DNA of 64,000 nt from Nocardioides sp. SLBN-35 (GCF_006715725.1 NZ_VFNU01000001.1:4526001-4590000); one strand, 5' to 3'; positions 8,011-16,923 are shown, numbered from the stretch's first letter. Numbers and translations are program-made. The notes: generated by a model from the letters alone, not told the origin.

Positions 8011-8540
8011 CCGGCAACCTGCAGTACCTGCCGCAGACCGAGGGACACATCAGCCCGTTCGGCCGGGCCGTCGACCGCATGCACGTCTCGGCCGAGGCCG
8101 ACCAGGGACGGCTGCGCGCCGAGCTGACCGGCTGGTACCAGGTCCGCGTCGTCGTCTCCGAGGCCAGCACCCACCAGGCCGACGCCGACCTGGAGCGGGC
8201 CCTCGAGCGGCTGGCCCGCCAGCTGTTCGTCGCCCGGACCCGGGAGTACTACCGGCTGATGGAGGTGCACCTCCAGCCCGACCCGACGACCCTGCGCCGA
8301 ATGCGCGACAACCTCGAGGACGCGACCGAGCACGCCCACGTCAGCGGTACGGCGGCCGGCGGGGCCGTCGAGGTGTCGTCGATCGGCATGCGGCACTTCG
8401 CCGTACGCCTCCGGCCCGGCACCGCCGCCCAGCTCGGCGGCGACGGCCTCGGGGCGGCTCTGACCGTGGCGGCCAACGACATGGTGGGTGGCTGGCTGCA
8501 GGTGCTCGCCGACTACAAGCGCGAGCGCTGGACCCGGTGA
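8007..8540 (+). CDS. YbaB/EbfC-like protein of the ESX-like cluster
   Basis: This cytoplasmic protein of 177 residues has an N-terminal helix-rich part (to about 110) and a C-terminal segment (VEVSSIGMRHFAVRLRPGTA ... LTVAANDMVGGWLQ). That segment follows the strand-strand-helix order of the YbaB/EbfC fold. Fold-mates of this type are often encoded inside ESX-like operons. The assignment is inferred from the pattern of hydrophobic positions. It overlaps the previous gene by four bases and the next by four (GTGA). Confidence 0.5.
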   Translation: MTGNLQYLPQTEGHISPFGRAVDRMHVSAEADQGRLRAELTGWYQVRVVVSEASTHQADADLERALERLARQLFVARTREYYRLMEVHLQPDPTTLRRMRDNLEDATEHAHVSGTAAGGAVEVSSIGMRHFAVRLRPGTAAQLGGDGLGAALTVAANDMVGGWLQVLADYKRERWTR

Positions 8541-9505
8541 GGCGCACGGCCGCGGCCGTCGTGGCCGGCGCTGCGCTGGTCCTGAGCGGCTGCACCGGCG
8601 CCGCCGACGACGCCGCCATCGGCGACGTCGTGCAGGGCCGCACGGGCGACCTGTCGGGGGTCGAGCACGTGGTGCAGCTGCCCTCGGGACGGGTCAGGAT
8701 CACGCTCGGCAAGCCGACCGATGCCGTCAGCGCCGAGGACGCGGCCGACGGCCAGGAGCACGCGGCTCCCGACGGCGGCGACTGGGTCGCGGTGGACTGG
8801 CACTTCGAGCCCGGTGCAGGGCTCTCGCCGTTCACCCGCTCGGTGATGGCCGAGGACGACGGCCCGCGCACCACCCTCACCCTGTCGGCCGATGACGAGA
8901 CCTACCGGCTCGGCGACGTCGCCTCCACGACGAAGACCCCGGCCGACACCCGCACCAGCGGCATCGTCCACGTCGCGCTGCCCAGCGGCGCGGACCCGGT
9001 CCTCACCGTCGACTTCGACGGCGTCACCGCTCGGGTCGACACCGGCAGCGGCGAGGTGACCGGCGAGCTCGCCGACGCTCTCGCCGACCCGGCCGAGCCG
9101 GTCTCGGGCGACTGCGGCGGAGGCGACGTCGCCGGCGGCCGGACGCAGGTGGCGTGCACCTGGACAGTGACGACGGTGCCGTACCTGCCCGGACACGGCT
9201 GGTCGGACACCGGCTGGACCGTCGCCCAGGCCGAGACCCGGGTCGACGGGTTCACCCGCCACGGGTCGCGCTACACGACCTCGGCGATCACCGACGCCTC
9301 GGAGCTGACCGGCGCCGCCGCGTCCACGAGCGAGGTCGTCGATGCGCGCCTGACCACGCTCGTCGCCCGCGCGGTCGCCGAGGGACCGGCCACCGGGCTC
9401 AGCCTAGTGCGCACCGTCGAGGGCACCAAGGTCGACGGCTCGGGCCCGGACACCGCGTCGGTGACCTGGACGACGACCGTGCCGCTGTCCGGGCCGGGCG
9501 GCTAG
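8537..9505 (+). CDS. Lipoprotein, last gene of the ESX-like cluster
   Basis: GTG at 8537 overlaps the previous stop. The product (322 residues) opens with RRTAAAVVAGAALVLSGC, a classic lipoprotein signal with the lipobox LSGC (Cys about residue 19). The rest is an extracellular, beta-rich, Asp/Thr-rich protein with a Cys pair (DCGGG ... VACTW) that may form a disulfide. I recognise no enzyme motif. Its stop codon shares bases with the stop of the convergent pcrA gene (CTAG at 9502-9505). Confidence 0.7.
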   Translation: MRRTAAAVVAGAALVLSGCTGAADDAAIGDVVQGRTGDLSGVEHVVQLPSGRVRITLGKPTDAVSAEDAADGQEHAAPDGGDWVAVDWHFEPGAGLSPFTRSVMAEDDGPRTTLTLSADDETYRLGDVASTTKTPADTRTSGIVHVALPSGADPVLTVDFDGVTARVDTGSGEVTGELADALADPAEPVSGDCGGGDVAGGRTQVACTWTVTTVPYLPGHGWSDTGWTVAQAETRVDGFTRHGSRYTTSAITDASELTGAAASTSEVVDARLTTLVARAVAEGPATGLSLVRTVEGTKVDGSGPDTASVTWTTTVPLSGPGG

Positions 9506-11943
9506 AGCTTCTCGACCGGCGCGTAGCGCAGCAGCAGCCGCTTGACGCCCTCGGAGCCGAAGTCGATCGAGGCGACCGACTTCTCCGCGGCCCCCTCGAC
9601 CGACACCACGGTGCCGAGGCCGAACGAGTCATGGGTGACCTTGTCGCCGGGCGCCAGCACCGGGATCGCACGGGCGGGCTTCGACTTGGCGGCGGCGTCG
9701 GCGCGGGCGGCCGCGGAGCTGAAGTTGCGGCGGCCGGCGGCGGTCGGAGTGCCGAACCTGTTGCCGGCGTAGTCGTCGGAGCCACCCGACCGGCCGCTGT
9801 CGTACGACGGCCGGGACCAACGGGTCTGGTCGGCCTCGGTCCGGCGCCAGTCGACGAGGTCGATCGGGAGCTCGCCGAGGAACCGGGACCCCGGGTTCAT
9901 GGCGGGCGCGCCCCAGGCCGAGCGGACCATGGCCCGGGAGACGTAGAGCCGCTGGCGGGCGCGGGTGATGCCGACATAGGCCAGCCGGCGCTCCTCCTCC
10001 AGCTCGGGGCGGTCGCCCAGCGCGCGGGAGTGCGGGAAGACGCCGTCCTCCATGCCGGTGAGGAACACGACCGGGAACTCCAGGCCCTTGGCGGTGTGCA
10101 GGGTCATCAGCGTGACCACGCCCTGGTCCTCCGGGGCGTCCGGGTCGTCGTCCGGGGCATCGGGGATCTGGTCGGCGTCGGCGACCAGCGCGACCCGCTC
10201 CAGGAAGTCGGCCAGGCCCGGCTCGAGGATGCCGGCGTCGACGTCGGACGGGTCGGCCGAGGGGCCGGCGACGGGGTCCTCGGCGAACTCGCGGGCGACG
10301 GCGACCAGCTCGGCGAGGTACTCGAGCCGGGTCTCGTCCTGCATGTCGTCGGAGTTCTCGAGGCTGACGAGGTAGCCGGACCGGTCGAGGACGGTCTCCA
10401 GGATCACGTCGGGCCTCTCGCGGGCCTCGACCATCTGCTGCAGCTCCTGCAGCAGCCTCACGAACGACTCGATGCTGGTCTGGCTGCGGGTGGCCAGGCC
10501 GGGCGCCTCGTCGGCGCGCTGCAGCGCCTCCCAGTAGGTGATCCGCTCGCGCTCGGCGAAGGCGCCGATCGCGGCCTCGGCGCGCTGGCCGATGCCGCGG
10601 CGCGGGGTGTTGACGATGCGGCGCAGCGAGACCTGGTCGTCGGGGTTGACGAGCACCCGCAGGTAGGCCAGCGCGTCGCGGATCTCCTTGCGGTCGTAGA
10701 AGCGGGTCCCGCCGACGACCTTGTAGGGCATCCCGGTGCGGACGAAGATCTCCTCGAACACCCGCGACTGCGCGTTGGTGCGGTAGAACACCGCGACGTC
10801 GGAGGGGCGCAGCCCGCCGTCGGTGAGCTTGTCGATCTCGCCGGAGACGAACCGGGCCTCGTCGTGCTCGTCGTCGGCGACGTACCCGACGATCTTCTCC
10901 CCGTCGCCGGCATCGGACCACAGCCGCTTGGGCTTGCGGCTCTCGTTGCGCTCGATGACCGCGTTGGCGGCGGTGAGGATGGTCTGCGTGGAGCGGTAGT
11001 TCTGCTCGAGCAGGACCGTCTCGGCGTCGGGGAAGTCCTTCTCGAAGTCCATGATGTTGCGGATGTCGGCGCCCCGGAAGGCGTAGATCGACTGGTCCGC
11101 GTCACCGACGACCATCAGCTCGGACGGCGGCACCCGGTGGGCCGGCAGCCCGTCGAGGGTCGTGGGGTCGTGCTCCTCGAGGTCCTGGCCGCACAGCTGG
11201 TGGATGAGGGCGTACTGGGCGTGGTTGGTGTCCTGGTACTCGTCGACCAGGATGTGCCGGAACCGGCGCCGGTAGGTCTCGCGGATCTCCGGCTTGAGCT
11301 GGAACAGCCGGACCGTCTCCATGATCAGGTCGTCGAAGTCCATCGCGTTCGCCTCGCGCAGGCGCCGCTGGTAGGACGTGTACGCCGCGGCGTACGTCTC
11401 GTCGATCGAGTTGCGGGCCTCGGCGGCGACCTCGTCGGGCTCGCGCAGCTCGTTCTTCTGGTTGCTGATCCAGTGCAGCACCGGCCCGGGCTGGTAGCGG
11501 CGCGGGTCGAGCTCGAGGTCGGCGCAGACCAGCTGGATCAGCCGCTTCTGGTCGGCGGTGTCGTAGATCGAGAAGTTCGACTTCAGCCGCTCGTAGCCGA
11601 GGTGCTCGACCTCCTTGCGCAGGATCCGCACGCAGGCCGAGTGGAAGGTGCTCACCCACATGATCCGGGCGCGGTTGCCGATCAGGTCGGCGACCCGCTC
11701 CTTCATCTCGGCGGCGGCCTTGTTGGTGAAGGTGATCGCGAGGATCGAGCCGGGGTGCGCCTTGCGTACGGCGATGGTCCAGGCGATCCGCCGGGTCAGC
11801 ACCCGGGTCTTGCCGGAGCCCGCGCCGGCGACGACGAGCAGCGGCGAGCCCTCGTGCTCGACGGCCGCGCGTTGCGGTTCGTTGAGCCCCTCGAGCAGGG
11901 ACTCGGCGGTGAGTGCGGGCGGCGCGGCGGTGGTCTCAGTCAT
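9502..11943 (-). CDS. pcrA: ATP-dependent DNA helicase PcrA (UvrD/Rep family)
   Basis: This 813-residue superfamily 1A 3'-5' helicase acts in nucleotide excision repair, replication restart and removal of RecA or stalled RNA polymerase. It has motif I/Walker A (GAGSGKTRVL, about residue 40), Walker B-type DEYQDTNHA near 250, GDADQSIYAFRGA, YRST and the late motif VTLMTLHTAKGLEFPVVFL. The C-terminal end (PVLAPGDKVTHDSFGLGTVV) is the Tudor-like domain that binds RNA polymerase in PcrA/UvrD. Length is in the usual range for actinobacterial PcrA. The gene is a single unit between convergent neighbours. Confidence 0.97.
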   Translation of the reverse strand: MTETTAAPPALTAESLLEGLNEPQRAAVEHEGSPLLVVAGAGSGKTRVLTRRIAWTIAVRKAHPGSILAITFTNKAAAEMKERVADLIGNRARIMWVSTFHSACVRILRKEVEHLGYERLKSNFSIYDTADQKRLIQLVCADLELDPRRYQPGPVLHWISNQKNELREPDEVAAEARNSIDETYAAAYTSYQRRLREANAMDFDDLIMETVRLFQLKPEIRETYRRRFRHILVDEYQDTNHAQYALIHQLCGQDLEEHDPTTLDGLPAHRVPPSELMVVGDADQSIYAFRGADIRNIMDFEKDFPDAETVLLEQNYRSTQTILTAANAVIERNESRKPKRLWSDAGDGEKIVGYVADDEHDEARFVSGEIDKLTDGGLRPSDVAVFYRTNAQSRVFEEIFVRTGMPYKVVGGTRFYDRKEIRDALAYLRVLVNPDDQVSLRRIVNTPRRGIGQRAEAAIGAFAERERITYWEALQRADEAPGLATRSQTSIESFVRLLQELQQMVEARERPDVILETVLDRSGYLVSLENSDDMQDETRLEYLAELVAVAREFAEDPVAGPSADPSDVDAGILEPGLADFLERVALVADADQIPDAPDDDPDAPEDQGVVTLMTLHTAKGLEFPVVFLTGMEDGVFPHSRALGDRPELEEERRLAYVGITRARQRLYVSRAMVRSAWGAPAMNPGSRFLGELPIDLVDWRRTEADQTRWSRPSYDSGRSGGSDDYAGNRFGTPTAAGRRNFSSAAARADAAAKSKPARAIPVLAPGDKVTHDSFGLGTVVSVEGAAEKSVASIDFGSEGVKRLLLRYAPVEKL

Positions 11944-12059
11944 GCTCCGACCAGCCTACGGCGCCCCGCCGACGTCTGGCCGGGCGGAGTCGCACCCCAT
12001 GCGGATTGGTTGCGAGTTCGGCCGAATCACGACCAAATCGTAGGGGGCTCGGCGAACGA

Positions 12060-12419
12060 TCAGCTGCTGTGGACGGGCGACCAGAGCACGGCGATGCAGA
12101 CCTCGGCGACGGCGAGCACGAGCAGCCCGGCCCACAGCCCGTTGGGGATCTTCGCCTTGCGCATGTTGACCATCACCAGCACCAGGAGCACCAGGCCGAT
12201 GGCGAGCTTCACGCCCACCTTGGCGTGGTTGACCGGGTCGTCGCCGCCCTCGAGGACGCCGACGAGCAGCAGGCCGGCGAGGAACGCCGTACCGATGCCG
12301 TCACGCATGACGCCGGTGACCTTCTTGTCACCCGGACCGGCCTGCGCCAGCAGCCCACCGATCAGGGCCGAGAAGCCCAGGATGTGGAGGATGAGCAGGA
12401 TCAGGCGCAGGGTCTCCAT
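12060..12419 (-). CDS. Small four-helix integral membrane protein, unknown function
   Basis: The 119-residue product consists almost entirely of hydrophobic helices: near 5-27 (LILLILHILGFSALIGGLLA), 40-58, 70-88 (VKLAIGLVLLVLVMVNM) and 95-113. ATG 12419 is the first sensible start; frames reading further upstream run through the neighbouring M15 gene. It resembles actinobacterial proteins annotated only as integral membrane proteins. It lies 32 bases downstream of the M15 lipoprotein gene on the same strand and may be its co-transcribed tail. Confidence 0.7.
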   Translation of the reverse strand: METLRLILLILHILGFSALIGGLLAQAGPGDKKVTGVMRDGIGTAFLAGLLLVGVLEGGDDPVNHAKVGVKLAIGLVLLVLVMVNMRKAKIPNGLWAGLLVLAVAEVCIAVLWSPVHSS

Positions 12420-12451
12420 GCCCCGCACCCTATCCAGCCGGGCGCCCGGTA

Positions 12452-13354
12452 TCAGCGACCCGTCGCCGTGAAGTGCTGGTAGTCCTTCAGCGAGCTCCAC
12501 GAACCGCCCCACGACCAGCCGATCCGGGCGAACTCGCGGACCACCAGGTCGCCCGCATGGACGATGCCGGGTTGGGTCCGGGTCCGGTCGAGGTACGCCG
12601 ACGCGCGCTCGGGGAGCACCACGTCGCCCTTGCTGTAGGGGTTGAGGAACGGGTTGACGTCGATCGCGAGACCGTAGGCGTGCGCGGACCAGGTCGTCTG
12701 ACCGCGCGCCGCCCGGCAGACCAGCGCCGCGGTGTCGTTGCCGTCCCCGGTGGGTGGGGCGTCGAGGTCGGCGGTCGTCGGGAGCCGCATCTCCTCGATC
12801 GGGTACCCGGCCGCGAACAGGACCCGGAACACCGAGACGACGTCGTCGGCCTCCTCGGCGGCGAGGACCAGCTCGCCGGTGTGGGCCAGGCCGTCGAAGC
12901 CGCGGAAGGAGACGGTGAGGTAGGCCAGGTCCGCGAGCGCGACCGGGCACGCGGGCGACCAGGTCTCCCCCATCCGCTGCCGGACCGCGCCGGTGACCGG
13001 GCCGACGCTGGAGTGGAACCGCCCGTCGGCCGGCGGCGGGAGCAGGTCGGTCGTCGGGTAGCGGCGCACCCGCAGCGCCCTCGGCGTCGGGCGGATCTCC
13101 CCGAACCCCTGGGCGGTGCGGGGCAGCACGTGGACGCCCAGCTGCCAGGTGGAGTACGCCGGAGCGGGGCTCGGCGCGTCGGTGGCGGCCGGCTCCAGGA
13201 TGCTCGAACCAGTGCTGGGACCGGTGCTGGGACCGGTGCTCGGACCGGTGCTCGGACCGGTCCTCGGATCGCCGCCGGTCGGCGCGGTCGTCGTACCACC
13301 GGAGCAGCCGGCGAGCAGCAGGGTCGCCGCGAGCAGCGCGGCGACCGGCCTCAC
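12452..13354 (-). CDS. M15 family D-alanyl-D-alanine carboxypeptidase-like lipoprotein
   Basis: The 300-residue protein starts with a lipoprotein signal (AALLAATLLLAGC, Cys at about 17), followed by a Thr/Gly-rich linker with four or more GPST repeats. A C-terminal zinc peptidase domain of the M15/VanY type (about 130-300) is recognisable from SAHAYGLAIDVNPF and the late W-G-G-S ... YQHF segment, which carry the His, Asp and His ligands. It would trim peptidoglycan stem peptides outside the cell. Its ATG overlaps the stop of the response regulator by four bases, so it belongs to the kinase-regulator operon and links that system to the cell wall. Confidence 0.85.
   Translation of the reverse strand: MRPVAALLAATLLLAGCSGGTTTAPTGGDPRTGPSTGPSTGPSTGPSTGSSILEPAATDAPSPAPAYSTWQLGVHVLPRTAQGFGEIRPTPRALRVRRYPTTDLLPPPADGRFHSSVGPVTGAVRQRMGETWSPACPVALADLAYLTVSFRGFDGLAHTGELVLAAEEADDVVSVFRVLFAAGYPIEEMRLPTTADLDAPPTGDGNDTAALVCRAARGQTTWSAHAYGLAIDVNPFLNPYSKGDVVLPERASAYLDRTRTQPGIVHAGDLVVREFARIGWSWGGSWSSLKDYQHFTATGR
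13209..13268. repeat. Five 12-bp tandem repeats encoding the GPST linker
   Basis: Five near-identical 12-base units (CCGGTGCTGGGA / CCGGTGCTCGGA types) encode the GPST repeats of the M15 lipoprotein linker on the minus strand. Because the unit is a multiple of three, changes in copy number lengthen or shorten the tether without shifting frame. Confidence 0.8.
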
Positions 13355-14010
13355 AGCAGCCGCCGGTCCGAGGCCCAGCGGGTCAGCTCGTGGCGCGAGG
13401 AGAGCTGGAGCTTGCGCAGCACCGAGGACATGTGGGTCTCGACGGTCTTGATCGAGATGAACAGCTCCTTGGCGACCTCCTTGTAGGAGTAGCCGCGGGC
13501 GATCAGCCGCATCACCTCGCGCTCGCGCTCGGTCAGGCGGTCGAGGTCCTCGTCGACGCTCGCGAGGTCGGCGGAGAGCCCGGCGCCGGCGAAGGCGTCG
13601 AGCACGAAGCCCGCCAGCCGCGGGGAGAACACCGCGTCGCCCTCGGAGACCCGGGTGATCGCGTCGACCAGCTCGGGACCGGTGATGGTCTTGGTGACGT
13701 AGCCGCGGGCGCCGCCGCGGACCGTGCCGATGACGTCCTCGGCCGCGTCGGAGACCGACAGGGCGAGGAACCGGACATCACCGTCCTTGACCCGGCGGAT
13801 CACCTCGACGCCACCGCCGCCGGGCAGGTGCACGTCGAGGAGGACGACGTCGGGCCGGTGCGCCTGCACCGCAGCGACCGCCTCGTCGACGTCGGCGGCC
13901 TCGGCCACGACCTCGACCCGGCCGGCGCCCGTGGCACCGAGCTCGGCGCTGACGCCGCGGCGGAACATGGCGTGGTCGTCGACGACGACCACGCGCACCG
14001 GGTCACTCAT
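13351..14010 (-). CDS. NarL/LuxR family response regulator
   Basis: This 219-residue protein has a receiver domain (about 4-120: VVVVDDHAMFRRGV, the phospho-acceptor Asp in VVLLDVHLPGGGG, and the KT pair in GYVTKTI) and a C-terminal LuxR helix-turn-helix (LTEREREVMRLIARGYSYKEVAKEL). The start is ATG 14010, overlapping the kinase gene by eight bases. It is therefore the cognate regulator of that kinase. Its last codons overlap the M15 gene. The arrangement mirrors LiaSR/VraSR-type cell-envelope stress systems. Confidence 0.93.
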   Translation of the reverse strand: MSDPVRVVVVDDHAMFRRGVSAELGATGAGRVEVVAEAADVDEAVAAVQAHRPDVVLLDVHLPGGGGVEVIRRVKDGDVRFLALSVSDAAEDVIGTVRGGARGYVTKTITGPELVDAITRVSEGDAVFSPRLAGFVLDAFAGAGLSADLASVDEDLDRLTEREREVMRLIARGYSYKEVAKELFISIKTVETHMSSVLRKLQLSSRHELTRWASDRRLL

Positions 14011-15292
14011 GGTTCTCCTTCGGGGTGTGGTCGAGGTGCAGGCGGACCTCGGTGCCCTCGCCGGGCGCGGAACGGATCTCGGCCCGGCCGCCGTGGCGCT
14101 CCATGCGGTCGATGATGCTGCGTCGTACGCCGAGCCGGTCCTCCGGGGTCGCGTTCGGGTCGAACCCGGCGCCACGGTCGCGGACGAACACGTCGATGCC
14201 CGCCGGGGTGATCTCGGCGTAGACGTCGACGCGCGGGACGCCCGCGTGCTTGGCGGCGTTGGTGGTCGCCTCGCGGGCGGCCTGGACGATCGGGCGGGCG
14301 GATTCGTCGTAGTCGCAGTCGCCGACGGCCACCACGTCGACCGCGACGCCGTACGCGTCCTCGATCTCGGCGGCCGCGGCCCGCAGCGCGCTGGCGACGG
14401 TGGCCTCGTCGAGCGACTCCCCGGCGTACAGCCAGGCCCGCAGGTCGCGCTCCTGGGCCCGGGCGAGCCGGGCCGCGTCGGCGGGGTTCTTCTGGATCAG
14501 GGCGAGGGTCTGCAGCACCGAGTCGTGGAGGTGGGCCGCGACGTCGGCGCGCTCCTGGGTGCGCACCCGTTCGGCGCGCTCGTCGGTCAGGTCGGACATC
14601 AGCCGGTAGACGAAGGGCCCGAGCACGATCGCGACGCCGAAGAAGGCGAGCACGATCGCCAGCGTCGCGTCGCGGGCCACCGTCAGCGAGCCGTCCCGCA
14701 GGGTGAACAGGACGAGCGCCACGACGACGAGGACGACGCCCGCGCCGATCCGCGCCCACGCGGCCCAGCCGCCGCCACCGACCACGAGCCGCACCGGGTC
14801 GGCCTTGCCGGTGGCGTCGAGCCAGCGCTCGCGCTGCGCCTCGTCGGCCTGCCGCCACAGCAGCGCGACGCCGACGACGGCGATGCCGACCGGCCAGATC
14901 CACCACCCGGTGCCGAGCAGCGCCTCGACCGTGAACACCGCCCCGATGCCGAGCACGGCCAGCGTGATCACCGGTCCGACGTCGGAGAGCCGGCGACCAC
15001 GGCGACCGGGCCGGCGGCCGTCGCGGCTCGCGCCGGCCAGGCCGGGCGCGAGGTACGTCGGGGGCGGGCCGGCCGGGAGCAGGATCCACAGGGCGGCATA
15101 CGCCATGACCCCGGAGCCGCCGATCACCGTCGCGATCACGAAGGCGGCGCGCACGAGGAGCACGGACACGCCGAGGTGGACGGCGAGGCCGGCGGCCACG
15201 CCGCCGATCATGGGCTCGCGCAGGTCGCGCCAGGCCCGTCGTACGTCGCGGGGCGGCGCCGGCGGTGCGGGCAGGGGCGCAGTCGTGCTCAT
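14003..15292 (-). CDS. Sensor histidine kinase with N-terminal PspC domain (LiaS-like)
   Basis: The 429-residue protein carries a PspC domain (about 25-80: REPMIGGVAAGLAVHLGVSV ... WILLP), further membrane helices up to about 220, and a HisKA_3-type kinase core. The phosphorylated His is in AAHLHDSVLQTLALIQ, followed by an N-box (REATTNAAKHAG) and G-boxes (DRGAGFDPNATPEDRLG and PGEGTEVRL). PspC-kinases of this sort respond to envelope stress. The start ATG 15292 faces a divergent PspC/LiaF-like operon 132 bases away, so the pair probably forms one three-component system with the LuxR regulator. Confidence 0.93.
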   Translation of the reverse strand: MSTTAPLPAPPAPPRDVRRAWRDLREPMIGGVAAGLAVHLGVSVLLVRAAFVIATVIGGSGVMAYAALWILLPAGPPPTYLAPGLAGASRDGRRPGRRGRRLSDVGPVITLAVLGIGAVFTVEALLGTGWWIWPVGIAVVGVALLWRQADEAQRERWLDATGKADPVRLVVGGGGWAAWARIGAGVVLVVVALVLFTLRDGSLTVARDATLAIVLAFFGVAIVLGPFVYRLMSDLTDERAERVRTQERADVAAHLHDSVLQTLALIQKNPADAARLARAQERDLRAWLYAGESLDEATVASALRAAAAEIEDAYGVAVDVVAVGDCDYDESARPIVQAAREATTNAAKHAGVPRVDVYAEITPAGIDVFVRDRGAGFDPNATPEDRLGVRRSIIDRMERHGGRAEIRSAPGEGTEVRLHLDHTPKENHE

Positions 15293-15351
15293 GATGGATC
15301 CATCGTCACACAGCCCCTCGCGCGCCAGCAGGGGGAAGGACCCTGACCCGA

Positions 15352-15390
15352 CCCTGATCCCGGCCCCGGGGACACCGGTGCGGATCAGGG
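15352..15390. promoter_or_regulatory. Inverted repeat in the divergent PspC-kinase / PspC-LiaF promoter region
   Basis: CCCTGATCC (15352-15360) and GGATCAGGG (15382-15390) form a perfect 9-bp inverted repeat. A separate 10-bp palindrome GGTCCGGACC lies at 15402-15411. Either could be the binding site of the LuxR-type regulator or a hairpin. No consensus is known to me for this regulator. Confidence 0.4.
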
Positions 15391-15424
15391 CTGTCCCCGA
15401 TGGTCCGGACCGTCTCGTGCCAAC

Positions 15425-16603
15425 ATGCTGGTTGACATGAACGCACCGACCGACACCGAGAACGAGCCTCACCGCGAGGGACCCCGGGTCACCCGCGACG
15501 AGGTCCGCGACCTCGCCCGGCTCCGCCGCAGCCGCGACGACCGCAAGGTCGCCGGCGTCGCCGCGGGGATCGCGCGACACCTCGACATCGACCCACTGCT
15601 GGTGCGCATCGCGTTCGTGATCCTGACCTTCTTCGGCGGTGGCGGCCTGATCCTGTACGCCGTGTGCTGGCTCTTCGTTCCCGAGGAGGGCACCGAGGAC
15701 ACGGTCATCCGCGTCGACGAGGGCATCCGCACCGCCGCGCTGATCATCGGCGGCGTGGTCGCGGTCGCCTCGGTCATCAGCGACACGGTCGGCGGGTCCG
15801 ACTTCCCGTGGCCGCTGCTCGTGGTCGGCCTGATCGTGATCGTGGTCCTCGCCGGCAAGAACGCCGTCAAGCCGGGCGGGCCGACGCACCCGTGGCTGCG
15901 CGGCACCCCGGTCGGCCCTCCCCCGCCGCCGACGGAGCCCGGGGCTCCCGGCGCGACCTACTCGGCGTACCGCACCCCGGCGCCGGCGTACCGGCGCCCG
16001 GTCGACCCGCGCAAGCGCGGACCGCTGCTGTTCCCGTTCACGCTGGGCCTGGCCGCACTGGGCCTCGGCACCCTCGCCACGCTGCAGCTCGCCGGCGTCG
16101 ACATCACCCCGTCGGCGTACCCCGCGACGGTGCTGGGCGTCACCGGCGTGATGCTGCTGGTCGGCGCGTTCTACGGCCGGGCCGGTGGCCTGATCCTGGT
16201 CGGCCTGCTCGCCGCCGGTGCCACGGCGGTCACCACGGTGGCCGACAGCATGGAGATCGGGCAGGAGCGGCCGGTGCTGCAGCAGGCCTCGGACCTCGCG
16301 CCGTCGTACGACCTGGGGGTGGGCGAGCTCCGGATCGACCTGACCGACATCCGCGATCTCGAGAACCTCGACGGGCACACCCTCGACCTCGAGCTCGGCG
16401 TCGGACACATCTTGGTGATCGTGCCGGAGGAGGGCCTCAACGTGGAGGCCCGGGGCACCATCGACGCCGGCGAGATCGCCATGTTCGGCAAGACGACCAG
16501 TGACGACTTCCGCGGCGACAACGGCATCGTCGACGGCGACCCCACCCTGACCATCGACGCCGACCTCGACCTCGGCCAGATCGAGTTCCGGAGCGCAGCA
16601 TGA
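15425..16603 (+). CDS. PspC domain membrane protein with LiaF-like C-terminus
   Basis: The 392-residue protein has a PspC domain at about 35-100 (DRKVAGVAAGIARHLDIDPLLVRIAFVILTF), then several more membrane helices, a Pro-rich cytoplasmic loop (about 158-190), and a C-terminal soluble beta domain. The soluble part (LGVGELRIDLTDIRDLENLDG ... GTIDAGEIAMFGK) follows the LiaF/YvqF pattern. LiaF-type proteins restrain the adjacent histidine kinase. ATG 15425 or ATG 15437 could be the start, and neither has a clear ribosome site. It is the first of three coupled genes and diverges from the PspC-kinase. Confidence 0.85.
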   Translation: MLVDMNAPTDTENEPHREGPRVTRDEVRDLARLRRSRDDRKVAGVAAGIARHLDIDPLLVRIAFVILTFFGGGGLILYAVCWLFVPEEGTEDTVIRVDEGIRTAALIIGGVVAVASVISDTVGGSDFPWPLLVVGLIVIVVLAGKNAVKPGGPTHPWLRGTPVGPPPPPTEPGAPGATYSAYRTPAPAYRRPVDPRKRGPLLFPFTLGLAALGLGTLATLQLAGVDITPSAYPATVLGVTGVMLLVGAFYGRAGGLILVGLLAAGATAVTTVADSMEIGQERPVLQQASDLAPSYDLGVGELRIDLTDIRDLENLDGHTLDLELGVGHILVIVPEEGLNVEARGTIDAGEIAMFGKTTSDDFRGDNGIVDGDPTLTIDADLDLGQIEFRSAA

Positions 16604-16923
16604 ACGGCTACGACGAGCACACCACCGAACTCCCCCGTGAGGAGCGGCCCGCCGACGGCGACGACCGCCGACGCACGACCGGGTGGCACCGGGTCAACAC
16701 CGGCCACCTGGTCATGGGCGTCGCGTTCACCGGCCTGGTGATCGTGTGGGCGCTGGCCGCCAGCGACACCGTGCAGATCGAGGACAACGGCTGGATCATG
16801 GGCCTGCCCTGGCTCGCCGCCGGCATCGCCGGCCTGCTCGCCTCGGTCCTGCGGGGCCGCCACTACGACCAGGGCTGGGACCAGAACGGCTGGGACGGGC
16901 ACCAGATGCGGGGCTGGCAGTGA
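16600..16923 (+). CDS. Two-helix membrane protein of the PspC operon, unknown function
   Basis: This 107-residue protein has an acidic/polar head (about 1-30) and two membrane helices (about 36-55 VMGVAFTGLVIVWALAA and 66-82 GLPWLAAGIAGLLASVL), then a Trp/Gly/Asp-rich tail. It overlaps the upstream gene by four bases (ATGA) and the downstream gene by four (GTGA). It therefore belongs to the LiaF/PspC operon and may be a further component. No family is recognised. Confidence 0.75.
   Translation: MNGYDEHTTELPREERPADGDDRRRTTGWHRVNTGHLVMGVAFTGLVIVWALAASDTVQIEDNGWIMGLPWLAAGIAGLLASVLRGRHYDQGWDQNGWDGHQMRGWQ

Noticed and set aside
9154..12471. Very long plus-strand open frame antisense to pcrA
   Set aside because: It is the reverse frame of a clear helicase gene; its translation is rich in Arg/Gly/Val/Asp repeats typical of GC-rich antisense frames and has no start region or domain.
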